Origin: Pseudomonas sp. stari2
Lineage (GTDB): Bacteria > Pseudomonadota > Gammaproteobacteria > Pseudomonadales > Pseudomonadaceae
Assembly: GCF_040760005.1 (NCBI RefSeq)
Contig: NZ_CP099760.1
Coordinates: forward strand, 1,793,501 to 1,857,500
Length of the DNA: 64,000 nucleotides
Reading direction: 5' to 3'
Part shown: piece by piece, positions 54,044 to 62,634 of the stretch
How positions within the stretch are numbered: position 1 is the first letter of the stretch
Layout: each line of letters begins with the position of its first letter
Program-made: the position numbers and the translations under genes
Notes under the pieces: model-generated
Told to the model about the DNA's origin: nothing
Seen by the model: only the letters and a program-made list of their open reading frames with translations
The model's database searches: none

Positions 54044-54147
54044 GGTCTGGATTCCGTTAGAGGTTCAATGACCGTCAGGCTAGGACTGATTGACTTTCTT
54101 TAAAATTGAATAATAGTGAGTAACTTGTTCTTTTCAGGAGAATGGTT

Positions 54148-55041
54148 GTGGAGTTCAGCCAATTGCGGATCTTCCAGGCCGTGGCGGAGGAGGGCTCGAT
54201 CACTCGCGCCGCTGACCGTTTGCATCGCGTGCCGTCGAACCTGTCGACCCGGCTCAAACAGCTCGAAGAGCAATTGGGCGTCGAACTGTTCGTCCGCGAA
54301 CGTCAGCGTTTGCAGTTGTCGCCTGCGGGAAAAGTCCTGCTGGACTACACCGGCAAACTGTTCGCCCTGCGTGATCAGGCCAGTGCGGCGGTGATGGGCG
54401 GGCAACCGGCAGGGGATTTCGTGCTCGGCACTCTGTACAGCACCGCCGCGATTCATCTGCCGGCGTTGCTGGCGCGCTATCACAAACAGTATCCGGCGGT
54501 GAATCTTCAGGTGCAGTCCGGGCCCAGTGGTGAATTGCTCGAAGGCCTGCTCACCGGACGCCTCGACGCGGCGCTGGTGGACGGCCCCCCACAACTGGCC
54601 GGGATCGACGGGGTGCCGTTGTGCAACGAGCGGCTGGTGCTGATCAGCGAGGCCGATCACCCGCCGGTGCGCAGTGCCAAGGATGTCGAGGGGCGGGCGG
54701 TGTTCACCTTTCGTCATGGCTGCGCCTATCGCGCGCGGCTGGAGTCGTGGTTTGCCCACTATCACGCGGCAATGGGCCGGGCGATGGAGATCGAGTCCTA
54801 TCAAGGCATGCTGGCCTGCGTGATTGCCGGCAGCGGCGTGGCGCTGATGTCGGAATCGATGCTCGCCAGCCTGCCGGGCCGCGAAAGTGTCGCGGTGCAC
54901 CCGCTGGCCGAACCCTTTGCCAGTGCGACAACATGGCTCATGTGGCGCCGGGGTATGGTGGGGGCCAACCTCAATGCGTGGATTGAGCAGCAGCAGGCGC
55001 TCTATCCCGTGGCTGGCGAAGATGCCCGGGAAACGGCTTGA
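54148..55041 (+). CDS. LysR-family regulator divergent from the YbfB-type transporter
   Basis: This is a 297-residue protein. The start is taken as GTG 54148, because AGGAG (54136-54140) lies 7 nt upstream; the ATG at 54142 is only 1 nt from it. The helix-turn-helix is FSQLRIFQAVAEEGSITRAADRLHRVPSNLSTRLKQLEEQLG, followed by the effector domain. It probably controls the divergent MFS gene. From memory, P. aeruginosa PA1413 is a LysR gene beside PA1414, which fits the next gene. Confidence 0.85.
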   Translation: MEFSQLRIFQAVAEEGSITRAADRLHRVPSNLSTRLKQLEEQLGVELFVRERQRLQLSPAGKVLLDYTGKLFALRDQASAAVMGGQPAGDFVLGTLYSTAAIHLPALLARYHKQYPAVNLQVQSGPSGELLEGLLTGRLDAALVDGPPQLAGIDGVPLCNERLVLISEADHPPVRSAKDVEGRAVFTFRHGCAYRARLESWFAHYHAAMGRAMEIESYQGMLACVIAGSGVALMSESMLASLPGRESVAVHPLAEPFASATTWLMWRRGMVGANLNAWIEQQQALYPVAGEDARETA

Positions 55042-55183
55042 ACGAACGGTCAGGGATTCTGATCCATTCAGTAACAGATCATTGCGGATTTCGCCGAGCA
55101 TTGCGTAGGACTTCGGACTATTATCAGTGCGAAGCGGCTACAGAATTCCGGCCGCTCAGCACCACCCTGAAGGGGGCATGACG

Positions 55184-55312
55184 ATGAAAGAGAAAATTCA
55201 GAACTGGCTGCACGATTTGGGTGTTGCCCTCGGCTTGATCGAACCGCCTCTGCAACCGGTCCCGATTCGCACTGATGACGAACAGCGTCGGCGTCAGCAG
55301 CGTCGGCGCTAA
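55184..55312 (+). CDS. PA1414-like microprotein
   Basis: This is a 42-residue protein. ATG 55184 is preferred because AAGGGGG is 7 nt upstream; the ATG at 55178 would leave only 2-3 nt. It has an amphipathic helix KIQNWLHDLGVALGLIE, a Pro-rich turn and an Arg-rich tail. This matches the Pseudomonas microprotein family represented by PA1414 of P. aeruginosa, whose transcript is linked to the SicX regulatory RNA induced at low oxygen (from memory). No canonical TTGAT-N4-ATCAA Anr box is seen upstream. Confidence 0.72.
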   Translation: MKEKIQNWLHDLGVALGLIEPPLQPVPIRTDDEQRRRQQRRR

Positions 55313-55348
55313 TGCCCCGATCTGAATAACAAGGATTTGAAGATAGAG

Positions 55349-55419
55349 AGATCGCAGTCTTCGTCAGCGCCTGCATGAAACCGTGCAGGCGCTGACGAAG
55401 ACTGCGATCTTTTGCTTTT
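55349..55419. terminator. 29-bp hairpin between the microprotein and ACP-like genes
   Basis: The arms 55349-55377 and 55382-55410 pair at 28 of 29 positions (one G-T wobble position) around an AAAC loop, followed by TTTTGCTTTT on the plus strand. The GATCGCAGTCTTCG core resembles a repeat family of P. fluorescens. It terminates transcripts on both sides and could also be the 3' end of a small RNA. Confidence 0.75.
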
Positions 55420-55667
55420 CAGTGTCGCCCGATCTCGATCAGAAACCGGCTCAAGTCGTTCGCGGTTTTCGCGGTCTTGAGCATGTGATCTTCTTCGGCG
55501 GTGAATGCCGTCAGTCCGAATTCATCTTCCAGATGGAAGATGAGATCTTCTATATCCGCCTTCTCCAGACCCAACTCAGCCAGGCTGGTGCGGTCATTGA
55601 AGTCGCGGTTTTCCAGCAGACGCTTGATGAAACTGTGCACGGCGGCACGCACGGCAGCTCTTCTCAT
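55419..55667 (-). CDS. Acyl-carrier-protein-like protein without the serine
   Basis: This is an 82-residue protein starting at ATG 55667. It has an ACP-like four-helix pattern with acidic helix II. In ACPs the phosphopantetheine serine lies in Asp-Ser-Leu at the start of helix II; the aligned bases here read Glu35-Lys36-Ala37-Asp38 (ELGLEKADIEDLIFHLEDEFGL), so the Ser is replaced by Lys. It therefore cannot carry an acyl group in the usual way and may be a regulatory or binding protein. The RBS is weak. It is convergent with the microprotein gene across the hairpin. Confidence 0.65.
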   Translation of the reverse strand: MRRAAVRAAVHSFIKRLLENRDFNDRTSLAELGLEKADIEDLIFHLEDEFGLTAFTAEEDHMLKTAKTANDLSRFLIEIGRH

Positions 55668-55710
55668 GGCAGATCTTATATTGGTGGGTCTGACTGGAGT
55701 ACAGCAGGCC

Positions 55711-56436
55711 TCAGGCGTGCCGGCGCAACCATTCGTCAATCATAGAGCGTAAATGCGTTCCGGAGAAACTGCCGAAATGCCCGCCATGCACCGTGCGGAT
55801 CGGCAGCGCCTGCAAGCGTCGCAGGCTGGCGGCGTAATCCTCAAGATTGGAGTGGTAGGCGTCTTCGATCAATGGCCCGTCGTAGATGATGTCGCCGCTG
55901 AACAGGGTTTCGGTGGCGGCTTCATAGAGGCTGATCCCACCCGGCGAATGCCCCGGCGTGTGCAGCACCTGCAACGTGCGATTGCCCAGGTCCAGCACAT
56001 CGCCGTCCTCGACAAATCCGGTGGCCGGCGCAGCCTTGACCCGGTACTCGGCGTAGCACAACGGGCAATCCGGGTGCGCTTCGAACATGTCGTCGCCGAC
56101 GAAGGCCCGGCTCAAGTCATTCTCGCCATCCGGCGCCGCCAGAATGTCCGCCTCGGCGGGGTGTACCAGCCGTTCGGCAAATTCGTGATGCCCGGCGATA
56201 TGGTCGAAATGGCAATGACTGGCCACTGCCACCAGCGGTCGCTCGGTGAGCCAAGGCAGTTGCTCGCGCAGGCTGACGAGTCCGGAGCCGCTGTCGAGCA
56301 GCAGATCCTTGTCACGGCCCTGAATGTGCCACAGGTTACAGCGATAGAAGGGGCGGATGAACGGTTCGTGGATCAAGCGGACGCCGTCATTCAGCGTTTT
56401 CACCTCGAACCATTGGTCTCGGCTGACAATCTTCAT
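55711..56436 (-). CDS. MBL-fold metallo-hydrolase
   Basis: This is a 241-residue protein. The metal motif is His74-x-His76-x-Asp78-His79 (SHCHFDHIAG), with further ligands in HTPGHSPGG and the Asp in LFSGDIIYDG. This is the common hydrolase branch of the metallo-beta-lactamase fold (glyoxalase II and lactonase relatives). It has no signal peptide. Substrate unknown. It lies 43 bp upstream of the ACP-like gene on the same strand, and may be co-transcribed with it. Confidence 0.83.
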   Translation of the reverse strand: MKIVSRDQWFEVKTLNDGVRLIHEPFIRPFYRCNLWHIQGRDKDLLLDSGSGLVSLREQLPWLTERPLVAVASHCHFDHIAGHHEFAERLVHPAEADILAAPDGENDLSRAFVGDDMFEAHPDCPLCYAEYRVKAAPATGFVEDGDVLDLGNRTLQVLHTPGHSPGGISLYEAATETLFSGDIIYDGPLIEDAYHSNLEDYAASLRRLQALPIRTVHGGHFGSFSGTHLRSMIDEWLRRHA

Positions 56437-56518
56437 GATCACTTTCCTTGAGACGAAAAAAACGGGTGTGGCAACCGACGCCACACCCGCCGAAGAAAGT
56501 TGTTGCTAACGCTTCAGC

Positions 56519-57898
56519 TTAGATCGCACTGGCCACCGGGGCAGGGCGACGCGACATCAGGCTGACCACGACGAAACTCACCAGACCCACGGCCAGGCTG
56601 TAATAGATTGGAGTGTTGGCGTCCAGACCGTCCTTGACCATGAACAGCAGGGCCGTGGCGAAGCCCATACCCATGCTGGCGATGGCGCCGGCGGTGGTGG
56701 CGCGTTTCCAGAAAATCGCACCGATCAGCGGGATCAGCATGCCGCCCACCAACAGGTTGTAGGCCAAAGTCAGTGCACTGATCACGTCATTGACCACCAG
56801 TGCAATACCCAGCACCACGACACCGGTCAACAGGGTGAACAGGCGGTTCACGCCCAGGCTCGACTGTTTGCCGCCACGCAGTTTCGGCAGCAGGTCTTCG
56901 GTCAGGGTGGTGGCGGCGGCGAGCAGGCCGGCGCTGGCGGTGGACATCATCGCGGCCAGGGCGGCGGCGATCACCAGACCACGGATGCCGTCCGGCAGCG
57001 ACAGTTTGACGATGGCGGCGAAGGCGTTGTTGACGTTGTCCAGATCCGGGATCAGTACGTGCGCCGCCATGCCGATCAGGGCGCAGGCCAGACCGTAGAG
57101 GATGCAGTAGATGCCCGCGAAGCTGCCGGCGTACTGAGCTACTTTTTCATTCTTGACGGTGAACACCCGTTGCCAGATGTCCTGACCGATCAGGATGCCG
57201 AAGAAGTAGATCATGAAGTAGGTGATGATCGTGTCCCAGCCGATGGTGGTGAAGTTGAACGCCGCCGCCGGCAGCTTCAGCGCCAGTTCGTCCCAGCCAC
57301 CGACTTTGTACAGGCAGATTGGCAACAGGATGAACATCAGGCCCACGGTCTTGATGATGAACTGGACGATGTCGGTCAGGGTCAGTGACCACATACCGCC
57401 GATGGCCGAGTACACCACCACGACGCCACCGCCGAGCAGCACCGAGACCCAGAACGGCAGGCCGAACAGTACTTGCAGCACGGTGCCGATGGCGAGGATC
57501 GAGGTCACGCCGATCATCAGTGCGTAGGCCAGCATGATCGCCGCGCTCGCCGAGCGGGCCATCGGGTTGTAGCGTTTTTCCAAGACCTGGGTAACGGTGT
57601 AGATCTTCAGTTTCAGCAGCGGCTTGGCCAGGAACAGGTTCAGCGCGACGATGCCGCAACCCAGTGCCGCGCACAGCCAGAAACCGGAGATGCCGTGCAC
57701 GTAGCCCAGACGCACGGTGCCGACGGTGGACGCACCACCCAGGACGGTCGCGGCCATGGTGCCCATGTACAGGCTCGGGCCGAGGTTACGCCCGGCGACG
57801 AGGAAGTCCTCGTTGGTCTTGGCTTTGCGCATGCCGAAATAGCCGAGCAACAGCATGCCGGCCGCGTAGATGAGGACGACGAATAAATCCAAAGCCAT
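56519..57898 (-). CDS. Sodium:solute symporter (SSF), guanidinobutyrate gene cluster
   Basis: This is a 459-residue protein with about 13 transmembrane segments of the LeuT-like SSF fold. The N-terminal ALDLFVVLIYAAGMLLLGYFGMRKAKTNEDFLVAGR is typical. It lies 79 bp downstream of the NCS1 permease, matching the remembered order PA1418-PA1419-PA1420-gbuA. Uptake of 4-guanidinobutyrate or a related guanidino compound with sodium is likely, but the substrate is an inference from the cluster. Confidence 0.83.
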   Translation of the reverse strand: MALDLFVVLIYAAGMLLLGYFGMRKAKTNEDFLVAGRNLGPSLYMGTMAATVLGGASTVGTVRLGYVHGISGFWLCAALGCGIVALNLFLAKPLLKLKIYTVTQVLEKRYNPMARSASAAIMLAYALMIGVTSILAIGTVLQVLFGLPFWVSVLLGGGVVVVYSAIGGMWSLTLTDIVQFIIKTVGLMFILLPICLYKVGGWDELALKLPAAAFNFTTIGWDTIITYFMIYFFGILIGQDIWQRVFTVKNEKVAQYAGSFAGIYCILYGLACALIGMAAHVLIPDLDNVNNAFAAIVKLSLPDGIRGLVIAAALAAMMSTASAGLLAAATTLTEDLLPKLRGGKQSSLGVNRLFTLLTGVVVLGIALVVNDVISALTLAYNLLVGGMLIPLIGAIFWKRATTAGAIASMGMGFATALLFMVKDGLDANTPIYYSLAVGLVSFVVVSLMSRRPAPVASAI

Positions 57899-57938
57899 GA
57901 TGGCGTGTCTCCGATTGTCTTTTTTATGGGGTGGAACA

Positions 57939-57964
57939 CTGTGGGAGAAGGCTGACCCCCACAG
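57939..57964. repeat. REP-like palindrome, TGTGGGAG family
   Basis: The 7-bp arms CTGTGGG/CCCACAG (57939-57945, 57958-57964) surround a 12-nt loop. It is in the gap between the permease and the symporter and is a shorter relative of the repeat at 38524. Confidence 0.5.
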
Positions 57965-57977
57965 GCGATTCGTTTCT

Positions 57978-59489
57978 TCAGGCGGCCTGACGCAGCGCCG
58001 CTTCAGCCGGCGCATGCGCGCCTTTGCTCCGTGGATCTTTCGGCCCGTAGACCAGCGCCGGTTCCGGGAACAGGCTCAGCAACATCAGGTACATCACCGA
58101 GGCCAGGCCCAGGGTCACCAGCAGGCTGATGTCGATGCCGCCGGCCAGTTCACCCAGCGGGCCGACGAACTGCCCCGGCAGGTTGACGAAGCACAGGCCG
58201 ACCGCCGCGCTCGGGATCCATGCACCCAGGCCGCGCCAGTTCCAGCCGTGGCTGAACCAGTAGCGTCCGCCTTGCTCGCCGCGCGTGAACACTTGCAGGT
58301 CGTCCGGGCAGTAGAAGCCGCGACGCACCACCAGGCCGATGATCATGATCACCATCCATGGCGTGGTGCAGGTGATGATCAGCACGGCGAAGGTCGACAC
58401 GCTCTGCACCAGGTTTGCCGCAAAGCGCCCGATGAAGATGAAGGCAATCGACAGCACGCCGATCAACAGCGTTGCCTTGACCCGCGACAGCAGGCGAGGG
58501 AACACGCTGGACATGTCCAGCCCGGTGCCATACAGCGACGTGGTGCCGGTGGACATGCCGCCGATCACCGCAATCAGGCACACCGGCAGGAAGAACCAGC
58601 TCGGCGACACTGCCAGCAGACCGCCGACGTAGTTGTTGGCCGCGATGTAGTCCGGTGCCTGGATCGCTACGATGGTCGCAGTGGTCAGGCCGAACAGGAA
58701 CGGGATGAACGTAGCGATTTGCGAGAAAATCACCGCTGCCATGATCCGCTTGCGCGAAGTTTCACGCGGGATGTAGCGGGCCCAGTCGCCGAGGAACGCG
58801 CCGAAGGAAATCGGGTTGCTCATGGCCACCAGCGCGGCGCCGATGAACGCGGCCCAGAAGCCCGGCTGGCCGAGGCTGACAGTGCCGGCGTAGTGCGAAT
58901 CGAAAGGACCGGCGAAGGCAAAGATGCCCAGCAGGAACAGCAGACTCGCGCTCCACACCGCGACCTTGTTCACCCACAGCAGGAAGCGGAAACCGTAAAT
59001 GCACACGGTCAGCACCAGCACCGCAAACAGACCGTAGGCCAGACCCAGGGTCAGGTCGGTTTCCGGCAGGCCGATCAGGCGTTTCGCACCACCGATCAGC
59101 GCATCCCCCGAACTCCACACCGAGAGCGAGAAGAAGGCGATGGCGGTCAACAGCGACAGGAACGAACCGACGATCCGCCCGTGCACGCCGAAGTGCGCAC
59201 CCGACGACACGGCATTGTTGGTGCCGTTGAGCGGGCCGAACAGGCCCATCGGTGCGAGGATCAGCGAGCCGAGCAGCACGCCCGACACAATCGCCCAGAC
59301 CCCGGCCTGAAAAGACAGGCCGAACAGCACCGGGAAACTGCCGAGCACGGCGGTGGCAAAGGTATTCGCGCCGCCAAAGATCATGCGGAACAAATCCACG
59401 GGACCGGCGGTGCGTTCGTTGTCCGGGATCTGTTCGACCCCGTGGGTTTCAATCTGCGTAAGGCTTTGGTCGTTGTTGTTGTTATTCAT
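57978..59489 (-). CDS. NCS1-family permease (cytosine/purine type)
   Basis: This is a 503-residue protein with 12 transmembrane segments. LFGLSFQAGVWAIVSGVLLGSLILAPMGLFGPLNGTNNAVSSGAHFGV shows the conserved NCS1 Asn/Gly region of helix 1-3. The family moves nucleobases, hydantoins and related compounds. In this cluster it probably handles a guanidino or amino compound, since from memory PA1419 beside gbuA belongs to the same type. The start is 56 bp beyond the NTF2-like gene. Confidence 0.85.
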   Translation of the reverse strand: MNNNNNDQSLTQIETHGVEQIPDNERTAGPVDLFRMIFGGANTFATAVLGSFPVLFGLSFQAGVWAIVSGVLLGSLILAPMGLFGPLNGTNNAVSSGAHFGVHGRIVGSFLSLLTAIAFFSLSVWSSGDALIGGAKRLIGLPETDLTLGLAYGLFAVLVLTVCIYGFRFLLWVNKVAVWSASLLFLLGIFAFAGPFDSHYAGTVSLGQPGFWAAFIGAALVAMSNPISFGAFLGDWARYIPRETSRKRIMAAVIFSQIATFIPFLFGLTTATIVAIQAPDYIAANNYVGGLLAVSPSWFFLPVCLIAVIGGMSTGTTSLYGTGLDMSSVFPRLLSRVKATLLIGVLSIAFIFIGRFAANLVQSVSTFAVLIITCTTPWMVIMIIGLVVRRGFYCPDDLQVFTRGEQGGRYWFSHGWNWRGLGAWIPSAAVGLCFVNLPGQFVGPLGELAGGIDISLLVTLGLASVMYLMLLSLFPEPALVYGPKDPRSKGAHAPAEAALRQAA

Positions 59490-59545
59490 GATCTGCTCCG
59501 ATCACAAAGGCGCGCCGCATCGTGTGTGAGGCGTCACCTGTTTGG

Positions 59546-59968
59546 CTAAGGGGGTGGCAGCCCTTCCGGCATTGCGGACAAATGTTCGTGGCAGGCCAGC
59601 CAATGGCCTTGTTGTTCTAGGCTCGACGCTTGTTTCCTGAAAACAATCGTCTCGCGCTCCTGGCTGAAGTGTTGCTCCCCTTGCATGCGCAGCTCGGTGG
59701 CCACGTCATGGATAAACACCGCCACGTCACCTTGCAGGCTGACGAAGGCGTTGCTCGAAGTGCACGACAGCACTTCGAAGCCATCCTCGGCGCACCAGCT
59801 ATCCCACAACGCCTGATAGGCATCGCGCGACAGCAGGGGCTGTTCGAGGGTGTAGAACACGAAGCTCGCATCGGCGCTGAACGCGCCGAAGTAGGCTTCG
59901 CGATCGTTGCGGGCGAAGGCGGACACCAGATCGGCGGCCGCTTTCAAAACCTGATCACGTTCGTTCAT
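59546..59968 (-). CDS. NTF2-like (SnoaL/YybH) protein
   Basis: This is a 140-residue protein starting at ATG 59968. It has the NTF2 cone: helices AAADLVSAFARNDREAYFGAFSADASFVFY, then strands with VAVFIHDVATELRMQGEQHFSQERETIVFR, and WLACHEHLSAMP, all conserved in the DUF4440/YybH group. These proteins are small enzymes or binding domains. It lies 10 bp from gbuA on the same strand and matches the position of PA1420. Its role in guanidinobutyrate use is unknown. Confidence 0.78.
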   Translation of the reverse strand: MNERDQVLKAAADLVSAFARNDREAYFGAFSADASFVFYTLEQPLLSRDAYQALWDSWCAEDGFEVLSCTSSNAFVSLQGDVAVFIHDVATELRMQGEQHFSQERETIVFRKQASSLEQQGHWLACHEHLSAMPEGLPPP

Positions 59969-59978
59969 GATCCGACCC

Positions 59979-60929
59979 TCAGCGATGGACCACGCCAGGC
60001 AGTACGCAGAGCATTTCGTACAGCAGGTTGGCGGCCAGCAGCGAGGTGTTGCCGGTGGTGTCATAAGCGGGCGAGACTTCTACCAGATCGCAGCCGATCA
60101 GGTCGAGGCCCTGGCAGCCGCGAACGATTTCAATCGCCTGAATGGTCGTCAGACCACCGATTTCCGGGGTACCGGTGCCAGGCGCCCAAGCCGGGTCGAT
60201 GCCGTCGATGTCGAAGCTCAGGTACACCGGGCCGCCACCGACTTTCTCGCGCACTTCGGCCATCAGCGGTTCCAGCGACTTGTGCCAGCACTCTTCGGCT
60301 TGAACAACGCGGAAGCCCTGATCGCGGCTCCAGTTGAAGTCGTCAGCGGTGTAACCCTGCGCCCGCAGACCAATCTGCACCACGCGGTCGCAGTCCAGAA
60401 GGCCTTCTTCGACGGCGCGACGGAAGGTCGTGCCGTGGGCGATCTTCTCGCCGAACATGTGATCGTTGACGTCAGCGTGAGCATCGATGTGCACCAGTCC
60501 GACCTTGCCGTGCTTTTTGTGGATGGCACGCAGGATCGGCAGGGTGATGGTGTGGTCGCCACCCAGGGTCATCGGGATCACGTTGTGCTCGAGGATGTTG
60601 TCGTAGGCTTCTTCGATGATGCGCACGGCGTCGAGCAGGTTGAAGGTGTTGATCGCCACGTCACCGATGTCGGCAACCGACAGCGAGTCGAACGGCGCGG
60701 CGCCGGTGGCCATGTTGTACGGGCGGATCATCACCGATTCAGTGCGGATGTCGCGCGGCCCGAAGCGGGTGCCGGGGCGCAGCGAGGTACCGATGTCCAG
60801 GGGCACGCCAACGAAGGCTGCGTCCAGACCGGCAGCGGTCGGTACGTGGGGGAGTCGGAGCATGGTGGCGATGCCGCCGAAGCGCGGCATTTCGTTGCCG
60901 CCCAGTGGTTGGTGAAGAATCTTGTCCAC
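59979..60929 (-). CDS. gbuA: Guanidinobutyrase (ureohydrolase)
   Basis: This is a 316-residue enzyme. The two-manganese site is His126 (GGDHTITLP), Asp149-x-His151-x-Asp153 (HIDAHADVND) and Asp240-x-Asp242 (SFDIDGIDP). The family splits guanidino compounds into urea and an amine; gbuA in P. aeruginosa acts on 4-guanidinobutyrate to give GABA. The assignment over agmatinase rests on the cluster (NTF2-like, NCS1, SSF, divergent LysR). It is the first gene of that operon, with the regulator gbuR divergent. Confidence 0.88.
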   Translation of the reverse strand: MDKILHQPLGGNEMPRFGGIATMLRLPHVPTAAGLDAAFVGVPLDIGTSLRPGTRFGPRDIRTESVMIRPYNMATGAAPFDSLSVADIGDVAINTFNLLDAVRIIEEAYDNILEHNVIPMTLGGDHTITLPILRAIHKKHGKVGLVHIDAHADVNDHMFGEKIAHGTTFRRAVEEGLLDCDRVVQIGLRAQGYTADDFNWSRDQGFRVVQAEECWHKSLEPLMAEVREKVGGGPVYLSFDIDGIDPAWAPGTGTPEIGGLTTIQAIEIVRGCQGLDLIGCDLVEVSPAYDTTGNTSLLAANLLYEMLCVLPGVVHR

Positions 60930-61052
60930 GGGTAGGGCCTCATCGTCTTTGTTTTATTTATGTCGGCGCGCCGCATTCGCAAGGTCACGGGCACCGCTGT
61001 GGGCCGATTCTGCGAAATGTAGTGAGGCGAAAGAATCGCTACGGGCAAATAC

Positions 61053-61076
61053 TTAGTTCAGAATTTTCTAAACTAA
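61053..61076. promoter_or_regulatory. Candidate GbuR operator
   Basis: Perfect 6-bp arms TTAGTT/AACTAA lie at 61053-61058 and 61071-61076 with a 12-nt A/T-rich spacer; the T61058-N11-A61070 spacing fits the LysR box. It lies between the divergent gbuA and gbuR starts, centred about 70 bp before gbuR. Confidence 0.55.
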
Positions 61077-61134
61077 TGGAATGGCTGGAGATAGACTTCT
61101 CGCCCATGCTCGTTGCCCGATCAGTGGAGTCCCC

Positions 61135-62028
61135 ATGGCCAACGCTTTACCCGACCTGAAACTTTTGCGCATCTTCGTCAGCGTCGTGCGCCATCAGGGC
61201 TTTGCCAACGCGCAGCAGGAACTCAACCTGTCGACCTCGGCGATCAGCACCTACATGAGCCAGCTCGAAGCCGCGCTCGGTCTGGTGCTGTGCCATCGTG
61301 GTCGCGGCGGTTTCAGCCTGACCAGCAAGGGCGAGCTGTTCCATCAGGAAACCCTGCGCCTGCTCGCCGAACTCGAAGGTTTCGAGCAATACGCCGCCGC
61401 ACTCAAGGGCGAACTGCGCGGCACGCTCAACCTCGGGGTGATCGACTCCACGGTCAGCGACAAGGCTCTGCCGTTCGCCGAAGCCATTGGCGCCTACAGT
61501 CAGGAACATCCTGCGGTGCATTTGCATCTGTCGGTGATGAGCCCTTACGAACTGCAACTCGGCGTGCAGGACAACCGCCTCGATCTGGCCATTGGCGCAT
61601 TCTCCACGCGCATGAGCGGTCTGGTGTACATGCCGCTGTACCGCGAACAGCACTGGCTGTATTGCAGCAGCCGTCATCCGTTGTTCAACGAGCGGCGGAT
61701 TCCCGAGCAGGTCATCACCCAGCAACGTATGGTCGGGCGGGGCTACTGGAGTCAGGCAGAACTGGCACGCCACGGTTTCAAACACAGCGCCGCCACCGTG
61801 GAAAGTATGGAGGCACAGCTGATTCTGGTGCTGTCCGGCGCCTACATCGGTTACCTGCCAGAGCACTACGCCCAGGCCTGGGCCGACAAGGGTGATTTGC
61901 GGGTGCTGCTGCCGGCGACCTTCGGTTATCAGGCGCCGTTTTCCATGATCATGCGCCGTGGCCGCAGCCGCGAGCCGCTGATCCAGACTTTCCGTGATCT
62001 GCTCAAAGCGCAGCTCAATCAGGCCTGA
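61135..62028 (+). CDS. gbuR: LysR-family regulator of guanidinobutyrate use
   Basis: This is a 297-residue protein. ATG 61135 (MANALPDLKLLRIF) has TGGAG about 7 nt upstream. The helix-turn-helix is IFVSVVRHQGFANAQQELNLSTSAISTYMSQLEAALG. The effector domain follows. It is divergent from gbuA with a palindromic LysR site between them, as in P. aeruginosa, where GbuR activates gbuA in response to 4-guanidinobutyrate. The function is inferred from position. Confidence 0.84.
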   Translation: MANALPDLKLLRIFVSVVRHQGFANAQQELNLSTSAISTYMSQLEAALGLVLCHRGRGGFSLTSKGELFHQETLRLLAELEGFEQYAAALKGELRGTLNLGVIDSTVSDKALPFAEAIGAYSQEHPAVHLHLSVMSPYELQLGVQDNRLDLAIGAFSTRMSGLVYMPLYREQHWLYCSSRHPLFNERRIPEQVITQQRMVGRGYWSQAELARHGFKHSAATVESMEAQLILVLSGAYIGYLPEHYAQAWADKGDLRVLLPATFGYQAPFSMIMRRGRSREPLIQTFRDLLKAQLNQA

Positions 62029-62032
62029 GAAC

Positions 62033-62629
62033 ATGTCCAGACCCCAATGCCCGCGCTGCCTGCGCCCTCAAACCCACTGCCTGTGTCTGCTGATTCCCAG
62101 CCTCGACAGCCGCACCCGCGTGTTGCTGTTGCAGCACCCGAGCGAGGTCAATCACGCGCTCAACACCGCACGGCTGGCGGCGCTCGGTTTGAACAATGCA
62201 GAACTGATCGTCGGCGAGGTGTTCGAGGATTTGCCTGCGCTGCTGAACCGGCCGGGGTATCGGGCGCGGTTGTTGTTCCCGGCGGATGATGCACAACCGA
62301 TGCAGGCTTACGCGGCTTCCGATGAGCCGTTGTTGCTGGTGGTGCCGGACGGCACGTGGCGCAAGGCGCGCAAGATGTTGCATCTGAATCCGCTGCTGGC
62401 GGCGTTGCCGCGGGTGACGCTGGCGCAGGGCGGGGTTTCGCGGTATCGGCTGCGCAAGGCACCGGGGCCGGGAGCGTTGTCGACCATCGAGGCGATCGTT
62501 CAAGCGTTGCAGACACTGGAAGCGCCGGCCTCTTTCGATCCGTTGCTCAAGCCGTTCGAGGCGTTGATCGAGGGGCAGATCGCGGCGATGGGGGAGGAGA
62601 CTTTCCTGCGCAATCATGCTGACAAATAG
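62033..62629 (+). CDS. DTW-domain tRNA-uridine aminocarboxypropyltransferase
   Basis: This is a 198-residue protein starting 4 nt after the gbuR stop. CPRCLRPQTHCLC (7-19) is the zinc knuckle, and PDGTWRKARKM is the DTW-like block. TLAQGGVSRYRLRKAPGPGALSTIEAI closes the domain. The family (E. coli TapT/YfiP) transfers the aminocarboxypropyl group of SAM to uridine 47 in tRNA. It is co-transcribed with gbuR only by proximity; the functions are unrelated. Confidence 0.85.
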   Translation: MSRPQCPRCLRPQTHCLCLLIPSLDSRTRVLLLQHPSEVNHALNTARLAALGLNNAELIVGEVFEDLPALLNRPGYRARLLFPADDAQPMQAYAASDEPLLLVVPDGTWRKARKMLHLNPLLAALPRVTLAQGGVSRYRLRKAPGPGALSTIEAIVQALQTLEAPASFDPLLKPFEALIEGQIAAMGEETFLRNHADK

Positions 62630-62634
62630 TGGCA

